A DNA stretch of 64,000 nt from Geosporobacter ferrireducens (GCF_001750685.1 NZ_CP017269.1:3141416-3205415), one strand, 5' to 3'. Positions 33,357-43,073 are shown, counted from the stretch's first letter. Notes: generated by a model not told the origin, from the sequence alone. Made by a program: numbers and translations.

Positions 33357-34883
33357 ATGAATAAGGATATTTTTCATTTTACAGGCATTAGAAAAAAGCT
33401 CATTGCCTATTATTTAATAACGACTGTTTTATTAGGTGTTACCAGTGTTTTTTCTTATTACAATGCAAGGATTGTATTAACAGGATTAAAGACCATTATA
33501 AGAGATTATGTATATCTCAACAGTTTGAATAATGACGTAAATGCACTAATGACAGAAGTTGAAGAATATCTTACTACGAAATCTTCTGAGTCTATACTGA
33601 ACTACTATACAACCTTGAATGCATTGCAGGAAAAATCAAGAAACATTCCCAGAAAGGCTGTATATGACCTAGACAGTCTGATGCTCAAAGATATCGGCTA
33701 TATGATTGACGAACTTCTGAATGAAACGGATCATGCAGTAAGAGCAAAAAGAGGAAGAATCAGCAGCGAATATATTGCACATTTTTCCAGGGCAAACCAG
33801 ATCAGCGAATATATAAAATTCTATATCAATACACTTTTGAATCGAAAGCTGCAAAAAGGGTCTCTAGGATATGATGAAATAACAAAAAGCCTGACTGTTG
33901 TCAGTTATATTAACTTAACCATTATTATTCTGTCCGTATTTATTAATATTTTTCTTGCCATTTTTTTTACTTACCGTCTCACAAAACCGATTGTTGATCT
34001 ATCTCATTCAGCAGAAAGAATTTCAAAGGGAGATTTTGATATTCAGCCAACGAAGATTGAAACCGATGACGAAATCAGTATCCTGGCAGCTGCCTTTGAT
34101 AAGATGGTGATTAGTATCAAAAATTATATAGATGAAATAAAAAAGCAGGCAGAATTTGAAAATAGGTTGAAAGAACAGGAAATGCAAAATTTTAAGATGA
34201 AGAGCCTCTTAAAGGATGCAGAACTGAAGTCTCTTCAATCACAGATTCATCCGCATTTTTTATTTAACACACTAAACGCGGCCTCTCAGCTTTCTATGAT
34301 GGAAGGCGCAGATCGTGCCTCAGAATTTATCGAAAATATTGCAGAACTGTTCCGTTATAACTTGAGAAGGTTGGATGAGCCGGTTACTTTAGCAGACGAG
34401 GTTAAATATGTAAAAAACTATATGTATATCTTAAAAACAAGATTTGGAGACAGGATCCAATTTTTTGAAGATATTGAAGAAGATGTTATGGGTGTAAAGA
34501 TTCCGTGTACAATTCTGCAGCCCATTGTAGAAAATGCATACATTCACGGATTGGAGAATATGGAGAGAAATGGAGCAATCTACCTGAATGTGAGAAAACA
34601 GTCCTCAGAAATTCATATTGAGATAATCGACAATGGAATGGGAATGGATAAAGACCGGGTGAAATCCATACTCTTTATGGATGCAAAAGAGGATTTATCC
34701 CGAAGACATGTTACCGGGATAGGTATCCATAATGTAATCGACCGCTTAAGATTATTCTACAATATAGCAGATATACATGATGTGATAGAAATAGAAAGTA
34801 AATTGGGATATGGGACGAAAATCACCTTAAAAATTCCATACCTTGAGGGGGTGAAAGAAGATGATAAAGCTTTTAATCGCTGA
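33357..34883 (+). CDS. LytS/YesM-type sensor histidine kinase
   Basis: This 508-aa kinase has a membrane helix at about 15-33, an extracytoplasmic helical domain of about 150 residues (35-180), a second helix at about 183-205, a HAMP domain (about 206-260), a coiled coil, and the PF06580 His-kinase motif SQIHPHFLFNTLN with a HATPase (IVENAYIHGLEN, DNGMGMD, GIGIHNVIDRL). The extracytoplasmic helical bundle is where XylFII-type binding proteins dock on LytS. Its 3' end overlaps the response regulator gene by 23 bases. Confidence 0.92.
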   Translation: MNKDIFHFTGIRKKLIAYYLITTVLLGVTSVFSYYNARIVLTGLKTIIRDYVYLNSLNNDVNALMTEVEEYLTTKSSESILNYYTTLNALQEKSRNIPRKAVYDLDSLMLKDIGYMIDELLNETDHAVRAKRGRISSEYIAHFSRANQISEYIKFYINTLLNRKLQKGSLGYDEITKSLTVVSYINLTIIILSVFINIFLAIFFTYRLTKPIVDLSHSAERISKGDFDIQPTKIETDDEISILAAAFDKMVISIKNYIDEIKKQAEFENRLKEQEMQNFKMKSLLKDAELKSLQSQIHPHFLFNTLNAASQLSMMEGADRASEFIENIAELFRYNLRRLDEPVTLADEVKYVKNYMYILKTRFGDRIQFFEDIEEDVMGVKIPCTILQPIVENAYIHGLENMERNGAIYLNVRKQSSEIHIEIIDNGMGMDKDRVKSILFMDAKEDLSRRHVTGIGIHNVIDRLRLFYNIADIHDVIEIESKLGYGTKITLKIPYLEGVKEDDKAFNR

Positions 34884-36465
34884 CGATGAACATTTGGTGG
34901 TTGAATCCATTCGATTTATCATTGAAAAATATACTGATGAGACAGAGGTTGTTGGTATAGCCCGGTCAGGAAGAGAAGCGATTGAAAAGGCAGTAGAGTT
35001 AAAGCCCGATATTGTGTTTATGGATATACGTATGCCTGGAATTGACGGGATTGAGGCAATTCGTCAAATCAAGGCTACCAATGGAGATGTAGTATTTGTA
35101 ATTGTTACTGCTTACGAATACTTTAATTATGCAAAGGATGCTGTAAATCTAGGTGTTCATGAATACCTGTTAAAACCTGTAAACAAGCATCGGGTAATGG
35201 AAACCGTCAACAGTGCAGCACAGCTGATACGCTCTAAAAGAAGCGCCATCCAAAGGGAGATGTTGTTAAGGGAAAAAATCAATAAAATTATTCCCCATAT
35301 GGAAGGGCAATTTGTCTATTCCCAGTTGTTTAGCGGTAGAATAATCAAGGATATCGCATTCTATGAAGAGGTTTTTGCCATGGCGTTGGGACATGGATAT
35401 GTCATGATGGCAATTGTGGAGGAGTCTGAAAGCTATGAAAGAGAGGAAACCTTGAAAAACAGTCTCGACAAGCAGCGATTCTATGATATTTTTAGCCTGG
35501 AACTGAAAAACCTTACGCCTTGCCTGATCGGGCCCCCTATGCTGGACCGGACTGTGGCGTATATTCCGGTTAATATGAATGAAGACAGCTATACAGCTAG
35601 AAATATGGCCATCGAAATAGCTCAAAAGCTTATCCGCCGAATCAATAAAAGTATCAATATTCATTATAAAATTGGATTAGGAAGAAGATATGATATCAGC
35701 AATTTTTTAAAATCCTCCAATGAGGCTTATATGGCAGCAGCTGTAGCCAATAAGGATTTGATGGTCCATTATGAAGATGTGATTTTATCGGTAAACGCAG
35801 TGGACACTTATCCAACCAATAAAGAGAAAACGCTGATCCATAAAATGCTCACCGGAGATTTGAATGGAGTTTTGGAAAGCTTTGAAGAGATTTTCTGGTG
35901 GCTTACTGTAAACTATAAAGATGATATGGATAAAATCAAGTCAAAGCTGCTGGAATTATTGGTGGTCGTAAAACGGTCAATTCCCTATGAAGCTAAGGAA
36001 AGCGATGTTCCTGAACAAGGACAGTTTATAGAGCTGCTAAAAATTCAGAATATCAGAGAGCTTAAAGCCAGCTATACAAATTATTTGAAAAATACTACGC
36101 TGGCCATCGGAGAAAACCGGGAAAAAGAATTGAGCGGACTCATATTAAAATCATTAAAGTATATCAACAACAACTATCAAAAAAATATCAGCCTGGATGA
36201 TGTAGCCAAAGAAGTGAATATGAGCTATCACTATTTCAGTAAGTTTTTTAAAGAAACGACAGGAAAGAATTTTGTTGATTATCTAACGGAAATACGGATC
36301 GAACGGTCAAAGGAACTGTTAAAGGATGTATCGGCCAGTATTAAAGACATCTGCCATGAGATCGGATACAGCGACCCTAATTATTTCTGTAAGATATTTA
36401 AAAAAGTAACGGGCATGACACCTACGGAATTTAGATCGAATCCCTTGTCACAAGAGGTGATGTGA
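34861..36465 (+). CDS. YesN-type response regulator (REC + AraC HTH)
   Basis: This 534-aa regulator has a receiver domain (DD at 8-9, phospho-acceptor D55, conserved KPVNK), a central region of about 250 residues without a clear motif, and a C-terminal AraC DNA-binding domain with two helix-turn-helices (NMSYHYFSKFFKETTGKNF and CHEIGYSDPNYFCKIFKKVTG). ATG 34861 follows GGGGGTG and lies inside the kinase gene. Its likely targets are this operon and the mgl transporter downstream, as for YesN regulators that control xylFGH-type transporters. Confidence 0.92.
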   Translation: MIKLLIADDEHLVVESIRFIIEKYTDETEVVGIARSGREAIEKAVELKPDIVFMDIRMPGIDGIEAIRQIKATNGDVVFVIVTAYEYFNYAKDAVNLGVHEYLLKPVNKHRVMETVNSAAQLIRSKRSAIQREMLLREKINKIIPHMEGQFVYSQLFSGRIIKDIAFYEEVFAMALGHGYVMMAIVEESESYEREETLKNSLDKQRFYDIFSLELKNLTPCLIGPPMLDRTVAYIPVNMNEDSYTARNMAIEIAQKLIRRINKSINIHYKIGLGRRYDISNFLKSSNEAYMAAAVANKDLMVHYEDVILSVNAVDTYPTNKEKTLIHKMLTGDLNGVLESFEEIFWWLTVNYKDDMDKIKSKLLELLVVVKRSIPYEAKESDVPEQGQFIELLKIQNIRELKASYTNYLKNTTLAIGENREKELSGLILKSLKYINNNYQKNISLDDVAKEVNMSYHYFSKFFKETTGKNFVDYLTEIRIERSKELLKDVSASIKDICHEIGYSDPNYFCKIFKKVTGMTPTEFRSNPLSQEVM

Positions 36466-36467
36466 GG

Positions 36468-37565
36468 ATGAAGCCAAAAGAAGTACTGAAGCTGGGAATA
36501 TTAATTATACTCCTGATTATATTTGTATCCCTTATCTACTTGCTGGGAAGAAATATATATGCGAATTACGTTAACCGGAACCAGACTGGGACAACAGTAC
36601 AGGGGAGCGATAAAATAAAGATCGGCTTTTCCCTGGGAACATTAAAAGAGGAGCGCTGGATTAAGGACCGGGATATTATTATGGCAAAGGTGAAAGAACT
36701 GGGCGCAGAGATTATTGTGCAAAATGCCAATAATGATGACCAAGATCAATTAAAGCAGGTAAAATATCTGCTGGAACAGAATATTGATGTGCTGATTATT
36801 GTGCCCAATGACCTGATAAAAGCTGCATCTGCTGTTGAACTGGCAAAAAGGCAAGGCGTAAAGGTCATTTCCTATGACAGGCTGGTACTGAATTCAAATG
36901 TAGATATTTACATATCCTTTGATAGCACAGAGGTTGGAGCGCTAATGGCACAATACATCGTGGATCAGGTTCAGAACGGAAATATACTAATTATAAATGG
37001 CGCCACATCTGATCATAATACGCAGATGATTAAGTATGGCTATGATCAGGTGCTGCAGTTACAAGGAGAGGAGCAGAATATTAAAGTCATAGAGGAATAT
37101 TGGTCACCGAACTGGATGAAGGAGTATGCTTTTAAGGTTACGGATGAACTGCTTCAAAATAAGAGCAAAATAGATGGAATTATTGCTGGAAATGATGGCC
37201 TGGCAGATGGGGTCATTGAGGCACTGTCGGAACACAGAATGGCAGGGAAGACTATTGTTGTTGGCCAAGATGCTGACTTGGCCGCCTGTCAAAGAATTGT
37301 TGAAGGAACACAGCTGATGACAGTATATAAGCCTATAGAAAAACTGGCTGATGCTGCCGCAAAAACGGCTATTCAGCTAGCGAAAGGCGAATCTTTGAAC
37401 AATATTCAAACGACCATGTATGATGGAAAGTACAGTGTTCCCTATTATGTATTGGAGCCTATTGCCGTAGATAAAAGCAATATAGAAGATACAATCATCA
37501 AAGATGGATTTCATATGCGGGATGAGGTATATAGAAATTCACCTGAAAATGAGCATATAAATTAA
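36468..37565 (+). CDS. Membrane-anchored XylF-like sugar-binding protein, second probable sensor
   Basis: This 365-aa protein has an N-terminal membrane helix (about 8-28, no lipobox) and a type I binding fold of the D-xylose-binding (XylF) group: SYDRLVLNSNVDIYISFDS, IAGNDGLADGVIEAL and VVGQDADLAACQRIVEGTQLMTVYKPI follow XylF closely. Like XylFII it is membrane-bound and encoded with the kinase/regulator pair, starting 2 bases after the regulator stop (ATG 36468; site GAGGTG). It therefore probably acts as a sensor rather than the transport receptor. It is clearly different from the first binding protein at 32335. A terminator follows. Confidence 0.85.
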   Translation: MKPKEVLKLGILIILLIIFVSLIYLLGRNIYANYVNRNQTGTTVQGSDKIKIGFSLGTLKEERWIKDRDIIMAKVKELGAEIIVQNANNDDQDQLKQVKYLLEQNIDVLIIVPNDLIKAASAVELAKRQGVKVISYDRLVLNSNVDIYISFDSTEVGALMAQYIVDQVQNGNILIINGATSDHNTQMIKYGYDQVLQLQGEEQNIKVIEEYWSPNWMKEYAFKVTDELLQNKSKIDGIIAGNDGLADGVIEALSEHRMAGKTIVVGQDADLAACQRIVEGTQLMTVYKPIEKLADAAAKTAIQLAKGESLNNIQTTMYDGKYSVPYYVLEPIAVDKSNIEDTIIKDGFHMRDEVYRNSPENEHIN

Positions 37566-37590
37566 GGATTCAGAAATCTTGTTTGTATAA

Positions 37591-37629
37591 ATATAGTTCC
37601 CTGTAAAAAATAGGGAACTATATTTTTTT
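37591..37629 (+). terminator. Terminator of the sensing operon
   Basis: ATATAGTTCCCT (37591-37602) pairs perfectly with AGGGAACTATAT (37612-37623), followed by seven T. Confidence 0.85.
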
Positions 37630-37689
37630 GTGTTAAAAAAATACTATAGGGACCGGACATAAATCGCTAACAGATAAAATAGAAAAGGT

Positions 37690-37880
37690 GAACGTAAAAA
37701 GCTACAGAGGCAAACCAGCATGAAAGGCGAATTAAATAAATAGAGTTTAGTAAGATGCATAGGAAGCCAATGCACAAGCCTGTAAGCTGGGATATGAATG
37801 CCAGCAATTTTTTAAAGAAGCGGGCAAACGTTTCCTGAATATTTCCACAATCTGCCTTGGGTATTATATAGATACCCCAA
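37690..37880 (+). promoter_or_regulatory. Structured leader upstream of mglB
   Basis: The 37566-37983 spacer has no credible gene after the terminator. It can fold into a long pairing AGCTACAGAGGC (37700-37711) with GCCTGTAAGCT (37778-37788) enclosing TGCAT/ATGCA (37756-37760 with 37770-37774), then GCTGG/CCAGC (37786-37790 with 37801-37805, an alternative pairing) and TTGGGTAT/ATACCCCAA (37857-37864 with 37872-37880). I do not recognise a known riboswitch. It should also contain the mgl promoter and operator. Confidence 0.35.
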
Positions 37881-37983
37881 AATGGAGGATTGATCATTTC
37901 AACACATTTCAATGCAGTATTTATGTGAGTTGCAGGATTCTGCAGCACGCTAAATAAAAGTATTCTAAGAGGGGGAAGTATGT

Positions 37984-39027
37984 ATGAAAAAAATATTGGC
38001 ATTACTGCTGGCATTGACAATGGTACTTACATTGGCTGCATGCGGTCAAAAGCCTGCGGAAGCTCCAGCAGCCGGTGGGGATGCAGGCGTTCCAAAGATA
38101 GGAGTAACCATTTACAAATTTGATGACAACTTTATGTCCTTTGTACGCCGTGCAATTGAGACCGGTGGGAAGGATAAAGCAGAACTGATCCTAAACGACT
38201 CACAAAACAACCAGGCAACCCAAAATGAGCAAGTAGACATGATGATCTCAAAAGGAGTAAAATCCTTAGCCATCAACCTGGTTGACCCACAAGCAGCACC
38301 ATCGATCATAGAAAAAGCAAGAGGGGCAAACCTGCCGGTAGTCTTCTTTAACAAAGAGCCGGATGCAGCAGCATTGGCAAGCTATGACCATACATGGTAT
38401 GTAGGAACAACATCCTCAGAATCGGGAGTCATGCAAGGAAAAATCGTAGCAGACTCCTGGAAAGCAAATCCGGATTGGGATAAAAACGGGGACGGAAAAA
38501 TCCAGTACGTACTGCTAAAGGGAGAACCAGGCCATCCGGACGCTGAAGCCCGTACAAAATACGTAATCGAAGAAATAAAAAAATCCGGAATCGAAGTAGA
38601 AGAACTTGAACTGCAAACCGGAATGTGGGATAGCGTAAAAGGAAAAGAACTGGTAGATGCATGGTTGGCAAAACATGGAGACAAAATCGAATACATCATC
38701 GCCAACAACGATGCCATGGCATTGGGAGCCGTATCCTCACTAAAAGCCAATGGATACTTTGAAAACGGCAAATTCATGCCGGTAGTAGGAGTAGATGCCA
38801 TCCCAGATGCATTAGAACAAATCAAAGGGGGCCTCATGGTAGGAACCGTATTGAACGACGCGAAAAACCAAGGACAGGCAACATTAGACCTGGCATTAAA
38901 CGTAGCCAATGGAAAAGACCCATTAGAAGGAACCAAATGGACATTAGATGACAAAAAAGCCGTAAGAGTACCCTATGTGGGGATCACATTAGACAATCTG
39001 GCCATAGCAGAAGAAGCATACAAATAA
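37984..39027 (+). CDS. mglB: Galactose/methyl-galactoside ABC transporter substrate-binding lipoprotein
   Basis: This 347-aa protein is the extracellular receptor of the transporter encoded next to it. It has a lipoprotein signal peptide with the lipobox LAAC (Cys20), a type I binding fold, and an EF-hand-like calcium loop [19 protein letters not shown] typical of galactose/glucose-binding Mgl[21 protein letters not shown] and [17 protein letters not shown] are family motifs. GGGGGAAG precedes ATG 37984. Codons end mostly in A or C, quite unlike the upstream genes. Glucose or another hexose is possible besides galactose. Confidence 0.92.
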   Translation: MKKILALLLALTMVLTLAACGQKPAEAPAAGGDAGVPKIGVTIYKFDDNFMSFVRRAIETGGKDKAELILNDSQNNQATQNEQVDMMISKGVKSLAINLVDPQAAPSIIEKARGANLPVVFFNKEPDAAALASYDHTWYVGTTSSESGVMQGKIVADSWKANPDWDKNGDGKIQYVLLKGEPGHPDAEARTKYVIEEIKKSGIEVEELELQTGMWDSVKGKELVDAWLAKHGDKIEYIIANNDAMALGAVSSLKANGYFENGKFMPVVGVDAIPDALEQIKGGLMVGTVLNDAKNQGQATLDLALNVANGKDPLEGTKWTLDDKKAVRVPYVGITLDNLAIAEEAYK

Positions 39028-39047
39028 GCAACAACCAAAAGAACAGA

Positions 39048-39083
39048 AAAAACAAGGATGTATGAGCATGCATCCTTGTTTTT
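39048..39083 (+). terminator. Intercistronic hairpin between mglB and mglA
   Basis: AAAAACAAGGATG (39048-39060) pairs perfectly with 39071-39083, ending in a T-run. It is likely an attenuator or 3' mRNA stabiliser that lets the binding protein be made in excess over the ATPase and permease. Confidence 0.75.
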
Positions 39084-39118
39084 AAATAGAAATAGAGAAA
39101 TAGAAAGGGGTGAAACCT

Positions 39119-40645
39119 GTGCAGACCAAACAAAAAGAAGAACAAAACAAAGAAAACTACCTGCTGGAAATGATCGGTATCTCAAAAGAATTTCCGGGAG
39201 TAAAAGCATTAGACCGGGTAGAACTGAGAGTCAACAAAGGAACAGTGCACGCGCTGATGGGAGAAAATGGTGCAGGGAAATCTACCCTGATGAAATGCCT
39301 ATTCGGAATCTACCATGCAGACGAAGGAGAAATCTACCTGGAAGGAAAAAAAGTAAACTTCACATCAGCAAAACAAGCCCTAGACAACGGAGTATCCATG
39401 GTGCACCAGGAACTAAACCAAGTACGCCAGCGAAGCATCACCGACAACATATGGCTGGGCCGGTATCCCAGAAAAGGCCCCTTCATCGACGAAGAAAAAA
39501 TGCATAAAGACACAAAGAAAATCTTTGAAGAACTGGACATCCAGCTGGACCCCCGGGAAAAAGTAGAAAAACTAACCGTATCAGAAATGCAAATGGTAGA
39601 AATCGCAAAAGCAGTATCCTACAACTCGAAAATAATCGTTATGGATGAACCCACCTCCTCCCTGACAGAAAAAGAAGTAGCCCACCTGTTTAAAATCATC
39701 ACAGCCCTAAAAGAAAAAGGAGTAGGGATCATCTATATCTCACATAAAATGGAAGAAATCCTACAAATCTCAGACGAAGTAACCGTCATGAGAGACGGCA
39801 AGTGGATCACAACCCAAGGGGCAAAAGAACTGACAACCGACAGAATCATCAACCTGATGGTAGGAAGAGACCTGACCCACCGGTTCCCGGAAAAAACCAA
39901 CGAACCGGGAGAGACCATCCTGCAGATAAAAGAAGTGACAGCCCAGTATCAACCCTCCATACAAGAAATAAACTTTGAACTGAAAAAAGGAGAAATCCTG
40001 GGCATAGCCGGCCTGGTAGGCTCAAAACGCACAGACATCGTAGAAGCCCTCTTTGGCATAAGACAAATCAAAAAGGGGCAGATCATCCTCCATGGGAAAG
40101 AAATCAAAAACAAGACCCCGGAGGCCGCAATCCAAAACGGATTTGCCCTGGTAACCGAAGAGAGGAGGACAACAGGAATCTTCGGCGTACTAAACATCCT
40201 CTTTAACGCGACCATCGCCAACATGGAAAAATACACAAACCCCATAGGACTCCTGAAAGAAGAAAAAACAAAAGAAGACACCCAATGGGTCATCGACAGC
40301 ATGAGCGTAAAAACCCCGGGACAAAAGACCATGATCAACAGCCTGTCCGGAGGGAACCAACAAAAAGTAATCTTAGGGCGGTGGCTGCTGACACAACCGG
40401 AAGTACTCATGCTGGACGAACCCACCCGTGGAATCGACGTAGGAGCAAAATATGAAATCTACCAACTCATGATAGAACTGGCGAAAATGGGAAAAGGCAT
40501 CCTCATGATCTCATCAGAAATGCCGGAACTCCTAGGAATCACCGATAGAATACTAGTAATGAGCAACGGCCGGGTGGCAGGGATCGTAGAAACCAAAAAA
40601 ACAACACAAGAAGAAATATTACGCCTATCAGCTAAGTATCTATAG
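39119..40645 (+). CDS. mglA: Galactose/sugar ABC transporter ATP-binding protein
   Basis: This 508-aa protein contains two ATPase domains in tandem, as in MglA/RbsA/XylG. The first (about 20-240) has Walker [10 protein letters not shown], signature [12 protein letters not shown] (degenerate) and Walker [11 protein letters not shown]. The second (about 260-500) lacks a normal Walker A (GLVGSKRTD) but has LSGGNQQKV and [12 protein letters not shown], which is normal for this family. The start is GTG 39119, 8 bases after GGGG; the GTG at 39110 overlaps that site. It energises uptake through MglC. Confidence 0.94.
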   Translation: MQTKQKEEQNKENYLLEMIGISKEFPGVKALDRVELRVNKGTVHALMGENGAGKSTLMKCLFGIYHADEGEIYLEGKKVNFTSAKQALDNGVSMVHQELNQVRQRSITDNIWLGRYPRKGPFIDEEKMHKDTKKIFEELDIQLDPREKVEKLTVSEMQMVEIAKAVSYNSKIIVMDEPTSSLTEKEVAHLFKIITALKEKGVGIIYISHKMEEILQISDEVTVMRDGKWITTQGAKELTTDRIINLMVGRDLTHRFPEKTNEPGETILQIKEVTAQYQPSIQEINFELKKGEILGIAGLVGSKRTDIVEALFGIRQIKKGQIILHGKEIKNKTPEAAIQNGFALVTEERRTTGIFGVLNILFNATIANMEKYTNPIGLLKEEKTKEDTQWVIDSMSVKTPGQKTMINSLSGGNQQKVILGRWLLTQPEVLMLDEPTRGIDVGAKYEIYQLMIELAKMGKGILMISSEMPELLGITDRILVMSNGRVAGIVETKKTTQEEILRLSAKYL

Positions 40646-40662
40646 GATAAGGAGAGAGAAAA

Positions 40663-41703
40663 GTGATACAGGAAAAAACAAAAAAAACAAAGAAAATAAC
40701 CACCAAAGACATCCTAGCCTGGATGATGAACAATGCAATCTTTCTCGTATTACTGGTATTACTGCTGGTAATCATCACCATATCCCCGGACTTTGTCACC
40801 ATGAACAACTTCCGAAACATCCTAACCCAAGCCTCAACCCGGATCATCATCGCATTAGGAGTGGGGGGCATCATCATCCTGCAGGGAACGGACCTATCCG
40901 CAGGACGAATCGTAGGATTGTCGGCAGTCATCTCCGCATCCCTGCTGCAGGCACCCAGCTATGCCTACAGAATGTACCCGGAGCTGCCGGCACTGCCCAT
41001 CCTGCTGCCCATCCTGCTGGCAGCAGCAGTAGCAGGAGTATTTGGACTCATTAACGGATTTATCATATCCAAACTCAACGTAACCCCCTTTATCACCACA
41101 CTAGGGACCCAGATCATCGTCTATGGAGTAACCTCCATCTACTTTGACAGACCCCCCTACGGGGCGCAACCGATCGGAGGACTGGACCCAAGATACATGA
41201 AATTTGCCCAAGGCAGCTTTAACATAGGAGGATTCATCCTGCCCTACCTGGTCCTCTATGCGGCAGCAGTAACCCTATTCATATGGGTACTATGGAACAA
41301 AACCCGCTTTGGGAAAAACATCTATGCGGTAGGAGGGAATCCGGATGCGGCAGTAGTCTCAGGAGTAAACAAAGCAAAAACCATCATCATCGTCTTCGTA
41401 CTGGCAGGAATGCTCTATGGATTTGCAGGGTCATTAGAAGCGGCGAGAGTAGGGAGTGCCACCAACAACACAGGAAACATGTATGAACTGGATGCCATAG
41501 CAGCCTGCGTAGTAGGAGGGGTATCCTTCAGCGGAGGAGTAGGTACCGTAGCAGGAGTCGTCACAGGGGTATTGATCTTCCAGGTTATCAACTATGGATT
41601 GGCCTTTATTGGCGTAAACCCATACCTGCAATACATCATAAAAGGACTCATTATCATTACAGCAGTTGCAATCGATACCCGTAAATATATTAAGAAGAAG
41701 TAA
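40663..41703 (+). CDS. mglC: Galactose/sugar ABC transporter permease
   Basis: This 346-aa membrane protein of the BPD_transp_2 family has about nine to ten membrane helices and the conserved GGIIILQGTDLSAGRIVGL near residue 70 and GGVSFSGGVGTVAGV near residue 285. It forms the membrane channel with MglA. It starts at GTG 40663 after AAGGAGAGAG. The coding strand is poor in T at third positions like mglB and mglA. A strong terminator ends the operon. Confidence 0.94.
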   Translation: MIQEKTKKTKKITTKDILAWMMNNAIFLVLLVLLLVIITISPDFVTMNNFRNILTQASTRIIIALGVGGIIILQGTDLSAGRIVGLSAVISASLLQAPSYAYRMYPELPALPILLPILLAAAVAGVFGLINGFIISKLNVTPFITTLGTQIIVYGVTSIYFDRPPYGAQPIGGLDPRYMKFAQGSFNIGGFILPYLVLYAAAVTLFIWVLWNKTRFGKNIYAVGGNPDAAVVSGVNKAKTIIIVFVLAGMLYGFAGSLEAARVGSATNNTGNMYELDAIAACVVGGVSFSGGVGTVAGVVTGVLIFQVINYGLAFIGVNPYLQYIIKGLIIITAVAIDTRKYIKKK

Positions 41704-41724
41704 AAGATAGGGCTGTATTTTGAC

Positions 41725-41766
41725 AAAGCAAATGGAGAATCTTGATCAAGGTTCTCCATTTGCTTT
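41725..41766 (+). terminator. Terminator of the mgl operon
   Basis: AAAGCAAATGGAGAA (41725-41739) pairs perfectly with 41752-41766 over 15 bp, ending in TTT. Confidence 0.8.
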
Positions 41767-41948
41767 ATAGGTGTTAAATCGATTCCTGCACATGGGTCTG
41801 TAAATAGGTAGAGGGGTTACAGTGAACTTATTTAACGCTTATAGAGTGGCGTTAGTTTTCGCATGTATGGCAAGCTCTAAAGCACTAAAATAAAAGGAAA
41901 GTAAAATAATTTGCAATAGATCTTGCCAGCAATGCAGTATTTTCTATA

Positions 41949-41957
41949 TGCTATAAT
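41949..41957 (+). promoter_or_regulatory. Extended -10 promoter of the alarmone synthetase
   Basis: TGCTATAAT gives a perfect hexamer with a TGn extension about 100 bases before the gene. The remainder of the 41767-42058 spacer shows nothing recognisable. Confidence 0.45.
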
Positions 41958-42058
41958 AGAAAAGGAAGGAATGAGTCTGTACTTTTCTTTTATAGGATTC
42001 CTTTAATAGGAATGGGTATATGGAAGGTTGTTTATTCGCACAAAAGGAGTGAGCTGTT

Positions 42059-42685
42059 TTGGAACCAATGATGCTAGCAAGAGATATCAATGATTGGAAA
42101 AACTTAATACTGATGAACCGATTTGCATTAAAAGAGATTGATACGAAATTAAATATTCTTAATGAAGAATTTCAATTTATTCATTTGCATAATCCGATTG
42201 AATATATCAAGTCCAGAGTGAAAACGCCAGAGAGTATTATAGAGAAGCTGAAAAGAAAAGGCTATGAGCCGACGATTCAGAATGCTAAAGAATATATCTA
42301 TGATATTGCTGGGATACGGATTATCTGTTCATTTGTGTCCGATATTTATTTAATATATGATCTAATACAAAATCAAAGTGATGTGAAAGTAATCGAAGTA
42401 AAGGACTACATTAGAAATCCGAAGCCTAATGGTTATCAAAGTTTGCACTTAATTGTGGAAATTCCTGTATTCCTTTCAGACAGAATTGAAGAGGCAAAAG
42501 TGGAAATACAAATACGAACCATTGCAATGGATTTTTGGGCGAGCTTAGAGCATAAAATCTTTTACAAGTTTAACAAGGCGGTTCCCGGATATATAACAAA
42601 GCAGTTAAAAGAATGTGCCGATGTTATTACACACCTAGACAATAAAATGTTATTCATTAAAGATGAATTGGAACAATACAAATAA
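42059..42685 (+). CDS. Small alarmone synthetase (RelQ/YjbM-like GTP pyrophosphokinase)
   Basis: This 208-aa enzyme is a single-domain (p)ppGpp synthetase of the RelA/SpoT family, without the hydrolase, TGS or ACT domains of long Rel proteins. It makes (p)ppGpp from ATP and GTP/GDP in the stringent response. The substrate-binding motif NPKPNGYQSLHLIV and the catalytic VEIQIRTIAMDFWASLEHKIFYK are intact. The length matches B. subtilis YjbM (RelQ). The start TTG 42059 is 9 bases after GGAG; ATG 42068 is an alternative. Confidence 0.93.
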   Translation: MEPMMLARDINDWKNLILMNRFALKEIDTKLNILNEEFQFIHLHNPIEYIKSRVKTPESIIEKLKRKGYEPTIQNAKEYIYDIAGIRIICSFVSDIYLIYDLIQNQSDVKVIEVKDYIRNPKPNGYQSLHLIVEIPVFLSDRIEEAKVEIQIRTIAMDFWASLEHKIFYKFNKAVPGYITKQLKECADVITHLDNKMLFIKDELEQYK

Positions 42686-42861
42686 AGTGAAACTTTATTC
42701 AGATGGAGTTTTGACTTCACCTGAATGTTAGTTGAACCAGGGGTTGTTAGTCATCGGATAAAAGATAGAGCAAGAGCAGGAGGACTCAAGAAAGGACAAG
42801 CTTGAAGCATTGGATAATAAATAGGAAAATATCAGTGATAAGAAGAGAGAGGTGTGATCCC

Positions 42862-43008
42862 GTGGCTTATTTAGAGGAAAGTGAATGGATGCTGCAAAAA
42901 TGGCAGGTGGGAACGGCAGAAACCGACAGTACACGCTGGATTATCTATAGTGCGAGAAACACAGCTTTTGCAGTGCATGCCGCTTTCTACCAGCAAAATC
43001 AATTTTGA
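42862..43008 (+). CDS. Putative 48-aa small protein
   Basis: A GTG start follows GAGAGGTG and encodes a short soluble protein rich in Trp, Tyr and Gln (MLQKWQVG, RWIIYSARNTAFAVHAAF). It has no recognised domain. A terminator follows at 43034, so the region has its own transcript end. Real but uncharacterised is my best guess. Confidence 0.45.
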   Translation: MAYLEESEWMLQKWQVGTAETDSTRWIIYSARNTAFAVHAAFYQQNQF

Positions 43009-43033
43009 TGAATTGTAAAGGAACAGATAAGCC

Positions 43034-43073
43034 AAGAGAGTATTACACCTAGGGAGTAATACTCTCTTTTTAT
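43034..43073 (+). terminator. Intrinsic terminator
   Basis: AAGAGAGTATTAC (43034-43046) pairs perfectly with GTAATACTCTCTT (43056-43068), followed by a T-run. Confidence 0.8.

Noticed and set aside
37690-37740. c-di-GMP riboswitch suggested by GGCAAACC in the mgl leader
   Set aside because: The second conserved part (GACGCAAAGCC and tetraloop receptor) is absent.
37667-38020. Minus-strand frame of 117 aa in the mgl leader
   Set aside because: Hydrophobic, without ribosome site, and overlaps the mglB start; the region is better explained as an RNA leader.
38382-38954. Open frame of 190 aa on the minus strand inside mglB
   Set aside because: It lies opposite a clear lipoprotein gene, is Ser/Pro-rich and has no ribosome site; it is explained by the scarcity of T in third positions of mglB.
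39949-40425. Open frame of 158 aa on the minus strand inside mglA
   Set aside because: Same cause as above; no domain and no ribosome site.
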